Shown here piece by piece: positions 53,042 to 61,529 of a stretch of 64,000 bases of DNA. The notes under the pieces were generated by a model. That model was given only the letters and a program-made list of their open reading frames with translations, ran no database searches and had not been told where the DNA came from. The translations under genes were made by a program, and so were the position numbers. How positions within the stretch are numbered: position 1 is the first letter of the stretch; every line of letters starts with the position of its first letter. Source of the stretch: CAXMQZ01 sp963707075 (GTDB lineage Bacteria > Acidobacteriota > Thermoanaerobaculia > Multivoradales > JAHEKO01); NCBI GenBank assembly GCA_963707075.1, contig CAVPOX010000006.1:124001-188000 (forward strand), written 5' to 3'.

Positions 53042-55549
53042 ATGAAGAAGCTGCTCTCCGTCCTCGTCCTTTCCCTGACAGTCGTCAGCGTCGCCGGGGC
53101 CACTGTAGTTCCGGGTCACCGGTTGCCCGAAGGTCCTGAGCGGCCGGTTCGGGAGCGCACGGTCGATATCCAGTCCCTGCGGGCAGAGCTCACGTTCGAC
53201 ATGGAGCGCCAGGAGATCTCGGGCATTGCCACCATCCGGTTCTCCGCCTTGAGCGGGGCCGTCGAATCGCTCGCTGTCGACGCGGCAGACCTGGCAATTG
53301 CCAGGGTGGAGGCGATCGGTCCCGATGGCGAATCGACAGCTGCTCCCTTCACCGTCGAAGAGCGGCTACTCAGGGTCGAGCTCCCATCGCCTGCCTCCCC
53401 AGGCCAGGAATGGGCGGTGCGCATTGCCTACTCGTGTCGACCCACGAGTGGAATGTACTTCTTTCCCCGTTCGCCGAAGGGTTCGCCACAAGCCTGGAAC
53501 TATGGTGAAGGAGGGCTCCACTACGGCTGGCTGCCGCTCTACAACGACACCAACGATCGGTTCGCGGTCGAGCTCGAGCTGACCGTTGCCCGGCCCTATG
53601 TTGCGCTCGGCAACGGTCTTCTGGAGGAGACGCGTGAGAACCCCGACGGCAGCCGCACCTTTCGCTGGGTGCAACAGCAGGAGATTCCCAACTACCTCCT
53701 CGCCGTCGATGTCGGAGAGTTCGTCGAGGTCCCACTCGCGGCCGCCCGGGTGGGAGATACCGAGATACCGCTCAGTGTCTGGGTGGAGGCTGGCCGCGAG
53801 GCCGAGGCAGCCTACGCGTTCGGCGATACCCCACGCATGGTCGAGTTCTTCAGTGAGCGGTTCGGCTACCCTTATGTCTGGCCCAAGTACGACCAGGTCG
53901 CGCTGCGCGAGTTCGCCGGGGCAATGGAGACCACGACGATGGTCGGTTTCGGTGAGAACTATCTGCGGCTCGAGGCAGCGCCGCGCGACGCGGAACCCGA
54001 TCTGACCGTTGCCTATTCCGACTGGTCGTCCGAGGACACGATCGCGCACGAGCTCGCCCATCACTGGTTCGGCGATCTGCTGACCTGTCGTTCGCTCGGC
54101 TCCATCTGGCTCAACGAGTCGTTCGCCACGTTCGCCCACACCGTCTGGAACGGCTACGCCTACGGTGAGGACGACCTGACCTATCAGCGGTGGCGCTACC
54201 GCGACAGCTATCTCGACTACGTGCGGCGGACGGGGACGGTGCGGCCCCTGGAGTACGACCACTTCGAGGCACCGGACGACATGTACCAATCGGAGACGAC
54301 CTATATCAAGGGCGCTCTGGTGCTGCATATGCTGAAACAGGTGGTGGGGGAGGAGGCGTTCTGGCACGCCATCGAGGGCTATCTCGAAACCCATGCCTTC
54401 TCAGAGGTCGAGGCGACCGATCTGCAGCGGTCCCTGGAAGCGGCGACGGGTAGGAATCTCGACAATTTCTTCGCCGACTGGATTCTCGGTGGTGGGGGTC
54501 ATCCTCGCCTCAGAGTCGACCACCGCTGGTCGCCCGAACGTCAGCAGGTGGATCTCACGATCGAGCAGGTACAGGCGGATCTGCCATTCGAGGACCTGTT
54601 TCGCCTGCCTGTCGCCGTCGAGATCGTGACCGCGGCGGGTGCCACCACGCACACGGTCGAGTTGACGGACTGGACGACCCAGGTGACGCTACCGGCTTCT
54701 GGGCCACCGCAGTATGTCGTCTTTGACAAGGGGAACTGGTTGGTAGCGGAAATCGCCATCCGCCGACCGCTGACCGAGGTCCTTGCCCAGCTTGCAGGGG
54801 GCGACCTCGCCGCGCGACTCCAGGCCGTCCGTCAGGTCAGCGACGATTTTCCGCAGAGCGGGGAGGGCAGGAGCGCCCTCGAGCGAGTGCTCAGTGATCG
54901 GCAAGCGCACTGGGGGCTCCGCCAGGAGGCCGCCCTGGCGCTGGGGACGATCGGGAGGGCGGGCGCCGTCAGTGCCCTGGTTGCAGCCCTGGAGGATGGT
55001 GATCGCAACATCCGGCGTGCGGCGGTGATCGGCTTGGGGCGTGCGGGCGGCGACGTGGCGGCTGAAGCTCTCGCACGGGTGATAGAAACGGACTCTGCAG
55101 AAGAGGTCGTGGGTGCCGCGGCCGCAGCGCTCGGGCGAATCGACGCGGCCGCCGGCCCGTTCCTGGCACAGCTGATGGAGCGAGATTCGTCCTGGTGGAA
55201 CACCCTCCGCATCGGCGCGATGCTCGGTCTGGCCGAGCTCGAAGACGAACAGTGGGTCCCCCTGTTTCGTGCCTATACCAGCTCAGACTACGAGATAGAG
55301 CTGCGCCAGGCGGCGCTCGACGGTTGGACCCGTGCGACACCGAGCGATCCGGACCTGGCGGCGCGGCTCCGCGAGCTGGCGGCCGATGACAACCTGACGA
55401 TGCGCTCGGACGCCCTGTCGCGGCTCGGCGATCTCCATCGTGCCGACGATCTGCCCTTCCTCGACGCGATCGCGACCGGGGAGCCGGATCCGAACCTGGC
55501 CCGAGCCGCCCGCGACGCCGCCGCGACGATCCGTGCCTTCAATCCGTAG
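53042..55549 (+). CDS. Secreted M1 family aminopeptidase with C-terminal HEAT repeats
   Basis: 835 residues from ATG at 53042, preceded by GGAGGTCGCC. Signal peptide 1-20. The zinc site is HELAHHW (His336, Glu337, His340) with Glu359 in WLNESFATF. The exopeptidase motif reads GAMETT at 293 instead of GAMEN. About 600-835 holds HEAT-type repeats (LRQEAALALGTIGRAGAVSA, IRRAAVIGLGRAGGDVAAEA), an addition seen in other bacterial M1 proteins. Periplasmic peptide trimming is likely. Confidence 0.87.
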   Translation: MKKLLSVLVLSLTVVSVAGATVVPGHRLPEGPERPVRERTVDIQSLRAELTFDMERQEISGIATIRFSALSGAVESLAVDAADLAIARVEAIGPDGESTAAPFTVEERLLRVELPSPASPGQEWAVRIAYSCRPTSGMYFFPRSPKGSPQAWNYGEGGLHYGWLPLYNDTNDRFAVELELTVARPYVALGNGLLEETRENPDGSRTFRWVQQQEIPNYLLAVDVGEFVEVPLAAARVGDTEIPLSVWVEAGREAEAAYAFGDTPRMVEFFSERFGYPYVWPKYDQVALREFAGAMETTTMVGFGENYLRLEAAPRDAEPDLTVAYSDWSSEDTIAHELAHHWFGDLLTCRSLGSIWLNESFATFAHTVWNGYAYGEDDLTYQRWRYRDSYLDYVRRTGTVRPLEYDHFEAPDDMYQSETTYIKGALVLHMLKQVVGEEAFWHAIEGYLETHAFSEVEATDLQRSLEAATGRNLDNFFADWILGGGGHPRLRVDHRWSPERQQVDLTIEQVQADLPFEDLFRLPVAVEIVTAAGATTHTVELTDWTTQVTLPASGPPQYVVFDKGNWLVAEIAIRRPLTEVLAQLAGGDLAARLQAVRQVSDDFPQSGEGRSALERVLSDRQAHWGLRQEAALALGTIGRAGAVSALVAALEDGDRNIRRAAVIGLGRAGGDVAAEALARVIETDSAEEVVGAAAAALGRIDAAAGPFLAQLMERDSSWWNTLRIGAMLGLAELEDEQWVPLFRAYTSSDYEIELRQAALDGWTRATPSDPDLAARLRELAADDNLTMRSDALSRLGDLHRADDLPFLDAIATGEPDPNLARAARDAAATIRAFNP

Positions 55550-55573
55550 CTTGCGAAGAGGAAAGCTCTTGGC

Positions 55574-55589
55574 CCACCCCAACGGGTGG
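55574..55589 (+). promoter_or_regulatory. Inverted repeat ahead of cytochrome/nap unit
   Basis: CCACCC-CAAC-GGGTGG is a 6-bp stem with a 4-base loop, about 99 bp before the ATG at 55688. The 13-base core is identical to that at 24001, and the flanks match the apbE copy. Confidence 0.45.
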
Positions 55590-55687
55590 TTCCTGGTCGT
55601 CGTCCGCGGCCAATAATTGGTCTTGATCGGAGTCTTTCGGTCCGGTCTTTGAAGCTCCCACCCCATCCTCAACGCCAGGAGGTCCCC

Positions 55688-57049
55688 ATGCAGAGAATAA
55701 GCCCGTTCTTCACACTTCTCCTGCTCTCGGGTTTTGCGGCGGTCGCCGAGGAGGTACCACTTGCAGGTGATGCCGCGCTCGGCTCGCAGCCCTACGATCG
55801 CTTCGAAGAAGACTCGTTCTGCGCTGAGTGTCATGTCGACATCGCGGCGCAGCACGCCCAGGCGATGATGTCGCAGTCCTATGTGCACGCCTGGGACGAG
55901 ATCGAATACTTCGAGCTGGCCCTGCCTCACAGTCAGAAGGAGGAAAAGGTCGCGGGCATCCGAGCGGGTTGTAACGGCTGCCACGCACCTCTGGCGTTTC
56001 TCGCCGGCGACATTCCCCCGCAACCGCCGGCCGCAGGCACGCGAGCCAATGAGGGCGTCTCCTGCGACCTCTGTCACAGCATCGTCGGCTTCGCCGGGGA
56101 TGTGCCTTTCAACTTCAACTTCATCGTCGAACCGGGAGACGTCCAGCAGGGTACCCGTGGTGGCACCGAAAGCATGGGCCACGAGATCCAGGTCAACGAG
56201 TTTCTCGGCACCGCCGAGTACTGCGGCACTTGCCACAATGAGAAGGATCCGTGGGGACTGTGGGTCAAGGCCACCCATCTCGAATGGCAGGAGAGTCCGC
56301 AAGGGAAGGCGGGCATCGTGTGCCAGGACTGCCACATGCCGCCGGCCGCGGGCAACAGTGCTCCCGAGATGGGGGGTGAGGATCGTCCGGATATCCGTCA
56401 ACATCTCTTCCATGGTGCGCACGACAACGGAAAACTCGCCGGGGCCGTCGAGGTGAGGATCCACAGTCGGGTGCCCGACGCCGCCAAAGGCTCGACTGTC
56501 ACCTTGCTGGCGACAGTGGTCAATGCCAAGGCCGGCCACATGATTCCGACCGGCTCGGCCGAGGAGCGCGTCGTCTGGCTGCATGTCGAGGCGCTGGACA
56601 GCGCGGGCCAGCGGCACCATTTGCCGGTCGACGCTCGAGGGTTCGAGGGTGAAGCCTTCACCATCGCTTCGGCTGAGACCCTGGCCTACCAGGACATCGG
56701 GGACATCCGCGGCCTCGATGGATTCGCGGGGCTGCCAAGGGACGGACTCGTTCCGAACGGTGATCGGATCTATCGTCTGCCCTATCTCGACCCGCAGGGC
56801 CGCATGACGATCGCGCAGTGGAACACGGCGGCGTTCGGGCCGGACTACCGGTTGGCGCCTCTCGAGGCGCGCAACGAGACGTTCACCTGGCAGTTGCCGC
56901 AGGACCTGCCTGCGGGCGAGGTCGAGGTGACCGCCACGGTCTGGTACGCCAAGCTGGTCTCTTCGGTCGCCGAGTACCTGGAGATTCCGGCGGAGGAGAG
57001 CGAGCCGGTCATGATGAGCCAGCACACGACGGTCCTGGCGGTGAAGTAG
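55688..57049 (+). CDS. Exported five-haem cytochrome c, c554-like
   Basis: 453 residues from ATG at 55688 (CCAGGAGGTCCCC ahead of it). A signal peptide (ISPFFTLLLLSGFAAVAEE) precedes five CxxCH haem sites: CAECH at 45, CNGCH, CDLCH, CGTCH and CQDCH. The C-terminal 180 residues have no haem and look like a beta domain. It lies upstream of napDAB; it may feed electrons to nitrate reductase in place of the missing NapC, but it has no membrane anchor. Confidence 0.85.
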   Translation: MQRISPFFTLLLLSGFAAVAEEVPLAGDAALGSQPYDRFEEDSFCAECHVDIAAQHAQAMMSQSYVHAWDEIEYFELALPHSQKEEKVAGIRAGCNGCHAPLAFLAGDIPPQPPAAGTRANEGVSCDLCHSIVGFAGDVPFNFNFIVEPGDVQQGTRGGTESMGHEIQVNEFLGTAEYCGTCHNEKDPWGLWVKATHLEWQESPQGKAGIVCQDCHMPPAAGNSAPEMGGEDRPDIRQHLFHGAHDNGKLAGAVEVRIHSRVPDAAKGSTVTLLATVVNAKAGHMIPTGSAEERVVWLHVEALDSAGQRHHLPVDARGFEGEAFTIASAETLAYQDIGDIRGLDGFAGLPRDGLVPNGDRIYRLPYLDPQGRMTIAQWNTAAFGPDYRLAPLEARNETFTWQLPQDLPAGEVEVTATVWYAKLVSSVAEYLEIPAEESEPVMMSQHTTVLAVK

Positions 57050-57146
57050 ACAGCCGCAGCCGGCCGGCGGGGTGCCCGGCAGCGGGAAGGCGAGTCAATC
57101 GGCGGGTGACATTCGCTCGAGCAGGGCGGAGGTCGGGATCCGGGTT

Positions 57147-57161
57147 GCTCACGATATGAGC
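57147..57161 (+). promoter_or_regulatory. Short palindrome upstream of napD
   Basis: GCTCA-CGATA-TGAGC is a 5-5-5 inverted repeat about 77 bp before napD. It differs from the FNR box (TTGAT-N4-ATCAA), but an anaerobic regulator is plausible. Confidence 0.3.
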
Positions 57162-57237
57162 GCGGTCATAACGGCCCTGCTTGTCTTCGAGATAGCTTTT
57201 CTTCGTTAATCTGACTTTCTCGAGGAGGACGCCCCCC

Positions 57238-57492
57238 ATGCACTACTCCGGCATTCTCGTGGTTGTCGCTCCGGAAGATGTCGACCGCGCCGCACAGTCG
57301 GTCGCATCGCTACCCGGAGTGGAGGTCCACTACCTTTATCCCGACAGCGGGCGCCTCATCGCGGTCCAGGAATCCGAGACCGCTGATCAGCAGCAGGACG
57401 GCCTGCGCCGAATCCAGGACCTTGCGGGCGTCCAGATGGCCGCGCTGGTCGAGCATCGAATCGACGAGGTTGGGGATGGGGGCACGGTATGA
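57238..57492 (+). CDS. napD: NapD-like chaperone
   Basis: 84 residues, following CTCGAGGAGGACG. The ferredoxin-like small fold of NapD is suggested by SGILVVVAPEDVDRAAQSV and PGVEVHYLYPDSGRLIAV. NapD binds the Tat signal of NapA and prevents early export. The stop overlaps the napA start (ATGA), so translation is coupled. Confidence 0.85.
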   Translation: MHYSGILVVVAPEDVDRAAQSVASLPGVEVHYLYPDSGRLIAVQESETADQQQDGLRRIQDLAGVQMAALVEHRIDEVGDGGTV

Positions 57493-60236
57493 AACAGGCT
57501 GTCTCTCGTCGCGAGTTTCTCAAAGCGAGTGTCGCGCTCTCCGCCGCCAGCGCTCTCGGTCTGCCCGTTCCCGGACTGGGCACGATCGGCGACCCGGAGC
57601 AAGGATGGAAATGGGACAAGGGGGTCTGCCGATTCTGCGGCGTGGGCTGCGGTCTGCAGATCGCCACCCGGGCCGAGCGGGTCGTGGCTGTCAAGGGTGA
57701 TCCGGACTGTCCGGTCAATCGCGGGCTGCTGTGCATCAAAGGCTATGCGAACGCGCAAATCCCCTACGGCCAGGATCGCCTGACCCAGCCGCTCCTGCGG
57801 ATGAAGAATGGAAAGTTCGACAAGCAGGGCGATTTCGTACCGATCAGCTGGGAGCGGGCCTTCGACGAGATGGAGCGCCAGTTCAAGCGAGTCTATGGCG
57901 AGTTGGGGCCGACAGGCGTGGGGATCATGGGATCGGGTCAGTACACGATTCAGGAGGGCTATGCGGCGGTCAAGCTGCTCAAGGCAGGCTGGCGCTCGAA
58001 CAATATCGACCCGAACGCCCGGCACTGTATGGCTTCGGCCGTCGCGGCCTTCATGCAGGTCTTCGGCATCGATGAGCCGGCGGGCAACTACGAAGACATC
58101 GAGCTCACCGACACCGTGGTGCTCTGGGGTGCCAACATGGCCGAGATGCATCCCATGCTCTGGTCGCGTGTCGTCGATCAGAGGAGCCGGAGCGCGGACT
58201 ACTCGGTCGTCAACCTGACCACTTTTCGCAACCGCAGCTCGGACTTCGCGGATATGGAAATCGTCTTCAAGCCGCAGACCGACCTGGCAATCTGGAATTT
58301 CATCGCGCGGGAGATTTTCCAGCGCCGGGCCGTGGACCAGGCATTCGTCGATCGCCACTGCGTCTTCGCCACGGGCCCCTACGACATCGGTTTCGGCATG
58401 CGTGCCAACGACGATTTCGCTTTTGCCAGCGAGAGAGACACGCAGGCGCGGGAACGCGAGGTTGTACTCACCCGGGAGGAGGCTATCGCCCAACGCCGGG
58501 ATCCGGAGAACCCGCCGCGAGTGGAGCAGCGCAACGCCGCGAAGGCAGGAAGTCACTGGACGATCAGCCAGGAAGACTTCCGAAAGGCTCTGGAGCCTTA
58601 CACCCTCGAGTTCGTCGCCGCGCTCTCGAAGGGCGATCCCGACGAGCCCCTCGAGACCTACAGCAAGAAACTGCAGCAGCTGGCCGACTACTACGTCGAC
58701 CGAGACCGCAAAGTGGTGTCTTTCTGGACGATGGGATTCAATCAGCATTCCCGCGGCACCTGGGTCAACGAGCAGGCCTACATGGTCCATTTGCTCACCG
58801 GCAAACAGGCGCGGCCCGGCAACGGAGCCTTCTCGCTTACCGGTCAGCCCTCGGCGTGTGGCACGGCTCGCGAGGTCGGCACCTTCGCGCACCGCCTGCC
58901 GGCGGACATGGTGGTCAACAATCCGGCCCATCGGCAGCGTTCCGAAGAGATCTGGGCGCTACCGGCCGGGACGCTCAACCCAAAGGTTGGCAGTCACATC
59001 ACCAAGATGATGCGTGACCTCGAGGACGGCTCGTTGAAGTGGCTCTGGATCCAGGTCACCAACCCTTTTCAGTCCACCGCCAATGCCAATCACTGGATTC
59101 GAGCTGCCCGCGAGATGGACAACTTCATCGTCGTCTCCGATGTCTATCCGACTTTGTCGGGCAAGGTAGCGGATCTCATCCTGCCTTCGGCGATCATCTT
59201 CGAGAAGTGGGGTGCCTACGGCAACTCCGAGCGCCGCACCCAGGTCTGGCGCCAGCAGGTGCCCCCACCGGGTGAAGCGCGCAGCGATGTCTGGCAGATC
59301 CTGGAGTTCGCCAAACGGTTCCGCCTGAAGGAAGTCTGGGGAGCACAACAAATTCCGGGGCTCGAAGCGGAGGGATTCGAAAAGGAACAGCTCCCCGATG
59401 TTCTGGGCGCAGCCAGGCGCCTCGGCTACTCAGCGGACGACACCCTTTACGATGTCCTGTTTGCCACTGCCGCCAATCGGAGCTTCGCCTGGCCGGATCC
59501 AGTGAGCGCGGGTCATCACAACTGCACCGTGGAGGCCGCGGCGCTCGAGTGGTTTCCCGAGAAAGCCCTGTTCGAGGAGTACGCCGCGTTCGGTCGCGGG
59601 CACGCCCACGATCTGGCCGAGTTCGACACCTACTACGACGCGAACGTGCGCGGATTGCGCTGGCCGGTCATCGACGGTCAGGAGACCCGTTGGCGGTTCA
59701 ACGAGGAGTACGATTCCTACGTCGAGAAAGGAACTGGCTTCGATTTTTATGGCCCGGCACTCAAATCGCTTCCCGGTGGGGATCTGGATGGCATCACCGA
59801 AAGCGAGTCTCGTTCCCTCGCCGGGAAGGCGAAGATCTTCTTCCGGCCGTACGCGGCGCCGGCAGAGAGTCCGGACGCGACCTTCGACCTGTGGTTGAGC
59901 ACCGGCAGGGTGCTCGAACACTGGCACTCTGGCTCCATGACTCGAAGGGTCCCGGAGTTGCACCGCGCCATGCCTTCGGCACTTCTCTACATGCACGGCA
60001 AGGATGCCGAGAAGCGGGGTCTCGCCGCGGACGACCTCGCGTGGATCGAGTCACGCCGGGGCAAGATCCAGGCGCGAGTGCGCATCGGCGGTCGCAATCC
60101 GGTGCCTGGTGGGATGGTCTTCGTGCCCTGGTTCGATGAGTCGGTCTTCATCAACAAGATCACTCTTGATGCCACCTGTCCCATCTCCAAGGAGATCGAT
60201 TTCAAGAAGTGCGCGGTCAAGGTCTACAAGGTCTGA
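57489..60236 (+). CDS. napA: Periplasmic nitrate reductase catalytic subunit
   Basis: 915 residues (usual about 830; the extra length is partly an insert near 310-360 around SERDTQAREREVVLTR). Twin-arginine signal SRREFLKASVALSAAS. [4Fe-4S] ligands Cys47, 50, 54 and 82 (VCRFCGVGC, LLCIKGY). Mo ligand Cys180 in RHCMASAVAAF. Family blocks VSFWTMGFNQHSRG and SACGTAREVGTFAHRLP are conserved. It reduces nitrate to nitrite in the periplasm with bis-MGD. Confidence 0.95.
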   Translation: MKQAVSRREFLKASVALSAASALGLPVPGLGTIGDPEQGWKWDKGVCRFCGVGCGLQIATRAERVVAVKGDPDCPVNRGLLCIKGYANAQIPYGQDRLTQPLLRMKNGKFDKQGDFVPISWERAFDEMERQFKRVYGELGPTGVGIMGSGQYTIQEGYAAVKLLKAGWRSNNIDPNARHCMASAVAAFMQVFGIDEPAGNYEDIELTDTVVLWGANMAEMHPMLWSRVVDQRSRSADYSVVNLTTFRNRSSDFADMEIVFKPQTDLAIWNFIAREIFQRRAVDQAFVDRHCVFATGPYDIGFGMRANDDFAFASERDTQAREREVVLTREEAIAQRRDPENPPRVEQRNAAKAGSHWTISQEDFRKALEPYTLEFVAALSKGDPDEPLETYSKKLQQLADYYVDRDRKVVSFWTMGFNQHSRGTWVNEQAYMVHLLTGKQARPGNGAFSLTGQPSACGTAREVGTFAHRLPADMVVNNPAHRQRSEEIWALPAGTLNPKVGSHITKMMRDLEDGSLKWLWIQVTNPFQSTANANHWIRAAREMDNFIVVSDVYPTLSGKVADLILPSAIIFEKWGAYGNSERRTQVWRQQVPPPGEARSDVWQILEFAKRFRLKEVWGAQQIPGLEAEGFEKEQLPDVLGAARRLGYSADDTLYDVLFATAANRSFAWPDPVSAGHHNCTVEAAALEWFPEKALFEEYAAFGRGHAHDLAEFDTYYDANVRGLRWPVIDGQETRWRFNEEYDSYVEKGTGFDFYGPALKSLPGGDLDGITESESRSLAGKAKIFFRPYAAPAESPDATFDLWLSTGRVLEHWHSGSMTRRVPELHRAMPSALLYMHGKDAEKRGLAADDLAWIESRRGKIQARVRIGGRNPVPGGMVFVPWFDESVFINKITLDATCPISKEIDFKKCAVKVYKV

Positions 60237-60256
60237 ACGAGAAATCGAGGTGTTCC

Positions 60257-60739
60257 ATGACGTATTCCAGGTCGCTCCTCCCCGTCATTTGCATTCTGCT
60301 TGCCGGAGTGGTCCTTGCACAGACCGAGACTTCCGAAAAGGGCACTCCCGATCGCGAGCTGGGCTTGAGCAAGGCCAGCGTGTTCGATATCGCAAGTCCC
60401 GAGCCGGTCGTAGACAACGACAGCGCGCCGGGTGAACGACCGTTGATCGACCGGGTGAATTCTGTTGCTCCGCCCACCGTGCCGCATGGCATTGTGGATT
60501 TCCTGCCTGTCACCCTCGAGTCCAACATGTGTATCGACTGCCACGAGGTCGAGGAGAAGCAAGCGGGAGAGCCGACGCCCATCCCGTCGAGCCACTACAC
60601 CGATCTGCGCCGCGAGCCGGAAAAGGTGGGGGAGAGCGTGGTCGGCGCTCGCTACAACTGCATCGCTTGCCACGTGTCTCTGACCGAGGCCAGCGCCCTG
60701 GTGGAGAACCGGTTCGCGATCCCTCAGGGGAGGCCCTGA
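60257..60739 (+). CDS. napB: Periplasmic nitrate reductase dihaem cytochrome subunit
   Basis: 160 residues from ATG at 60257 (GAGGTGTTCC ahead). Signal peptide then two haem sites: CIDCH at 92-96 and CIACH at 135-139, as in NapB. The conserved SSHYTDLR sits between them. It carries electrons to NapA. Its 3' end overlaps the opposite gene by 16 bp. No napC, napG or napH follows it here. Confidence 0.92.
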   Translation: MTYSRSLLPVICILLAGVVLAQTETSEKGTPDRELGLSKASVFDIASPEPVVDNDSAPGERPLIDRVNSVAPPTVPHGIVDFLPVTLESNMCIDCHEVEEKQAGEPTPIPSSHYTDLRREPEKVGESVVGARYNCIACHVSLTEASALVENRFAIPQGRP

Positions 60740-61218
60740 CTCCCGCCGGGGGGTCGCAGATCTCGACGAAGGCGAATGTAGATGATCTTTTCCACCTCGG
60801 TTACCGGTTCGCCAACTGCATTGGTGATGTCCACTCGAAACCTGGCGAGGTGTTTCTCGCCACCTGCCGTGGCAGTGCGAATCGCTGCGAGTGCTTCGTC
60901 GCCGATCGAGAAGCGAGCCCTCACTCTGCCGCGGGCTCTCTGTACGAAGCGCAGGCGGGTTTCCGCATCGATGACCCGGTATTTCGGGCCGAGTATCCTG
61001 ATCAGCATGAGGGCATAGAACGGATCGGTCATCGCCGCCAGGCTGCCGCCAAAATGGTCTCCGAAGGCGTTGCGGTTGTAGAAGCGGTCCGTCATGGTGG
61101 CCACGACCTCCCGGAAGTCCTGCGAAACGTGATCGACCCAGATGCCGGTGCCCCAGAGTGGCGGATACAGGCTCAAGGTCCATTTGAATCGGCGGGGTGT
61201 GGCGAGTAGAAACTCCAT
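60724..61218 (-). CDS. DUF4442 family, hot-dog thioesterase-like protein
   Basis: 164 residues. The hot-dog-like motif NAFGDHFGGSLAAMTDPFYA is typical of DUF4442/4HBT proteins, which often act on acyl-CoA. Also VIDAETRLRFVQRARGRV. No signal peptide. It converges with napB, and its function is not linked to nitrate reduction by sequence. Confidence 0.78.
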   Translation of the reverse strand: MEFLLATPRRFKWTLSLYPPLWGTGIWVDHVSQDFREVVATMTDRFYNRNAFGDHFGGSLAAMTDPFYALMLIRILGPKYRVIDAETRLRFVQRARGRVRARFSIGDEALAAIRTATAGGEKHLARFRVDITNAVGEPVTEVEKIIYIRLRRDLRPPGGSQGLP

Positions 61219-61242
61219 TGCGCAGACGTGTGGCAGCCGGAC

Positions 61243-61368
61243 TCAGCTGACGGTCTTTGCCAGGGGCCGAAACTGCAGGGCGTAGAACATCTCCAGGTAA
61301 CGGCGCACCTCGTCTCGCTCCAGATGCGTCACGTAGCGCCAGAATCCGTAGACCCTTGACAGTGTCAT
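61243..61368 (-). CDS. Possible 41-residue protein
   Basis: ATG at 61368 to TGA at 61243 gives 41 residues, beginning MTLSRVYGFWRYVTHLERDE, with aromatic and charged residues alternating; helical. No good ribosome site. It sits just upstream of DUF4442 on the same strand, so it could be a short leader or a decayed gene end. Confidence 0.3.
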   Translation of the reverse strand: MTLSRVYGFWRYVTHLERDEVRRYLEMFYALQFRPLAKTVS

Positions 61369-61529
61369 CAGGCGTTCTGCGACGCACCGATTCAGCTAGG
61401 CTTGCGCGGAGACTTCCTGGCGATCGCCAAGTGCCATTTCCTGGAAATCGGGTAGCAAGTGTAAGAGCCTCTAGCTTATCTGAGAGACTCATCCGCACTT
61501 CGACGCTCACTGTAGAATGAGGCGCACCC

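Noticed and set aside
55283..57025. A minus-strand frame of 580 codons
   Set aside because: Antisense to the HEAT repeats of the M1 peptidase and to the five-haem cytochrome, both well supported.
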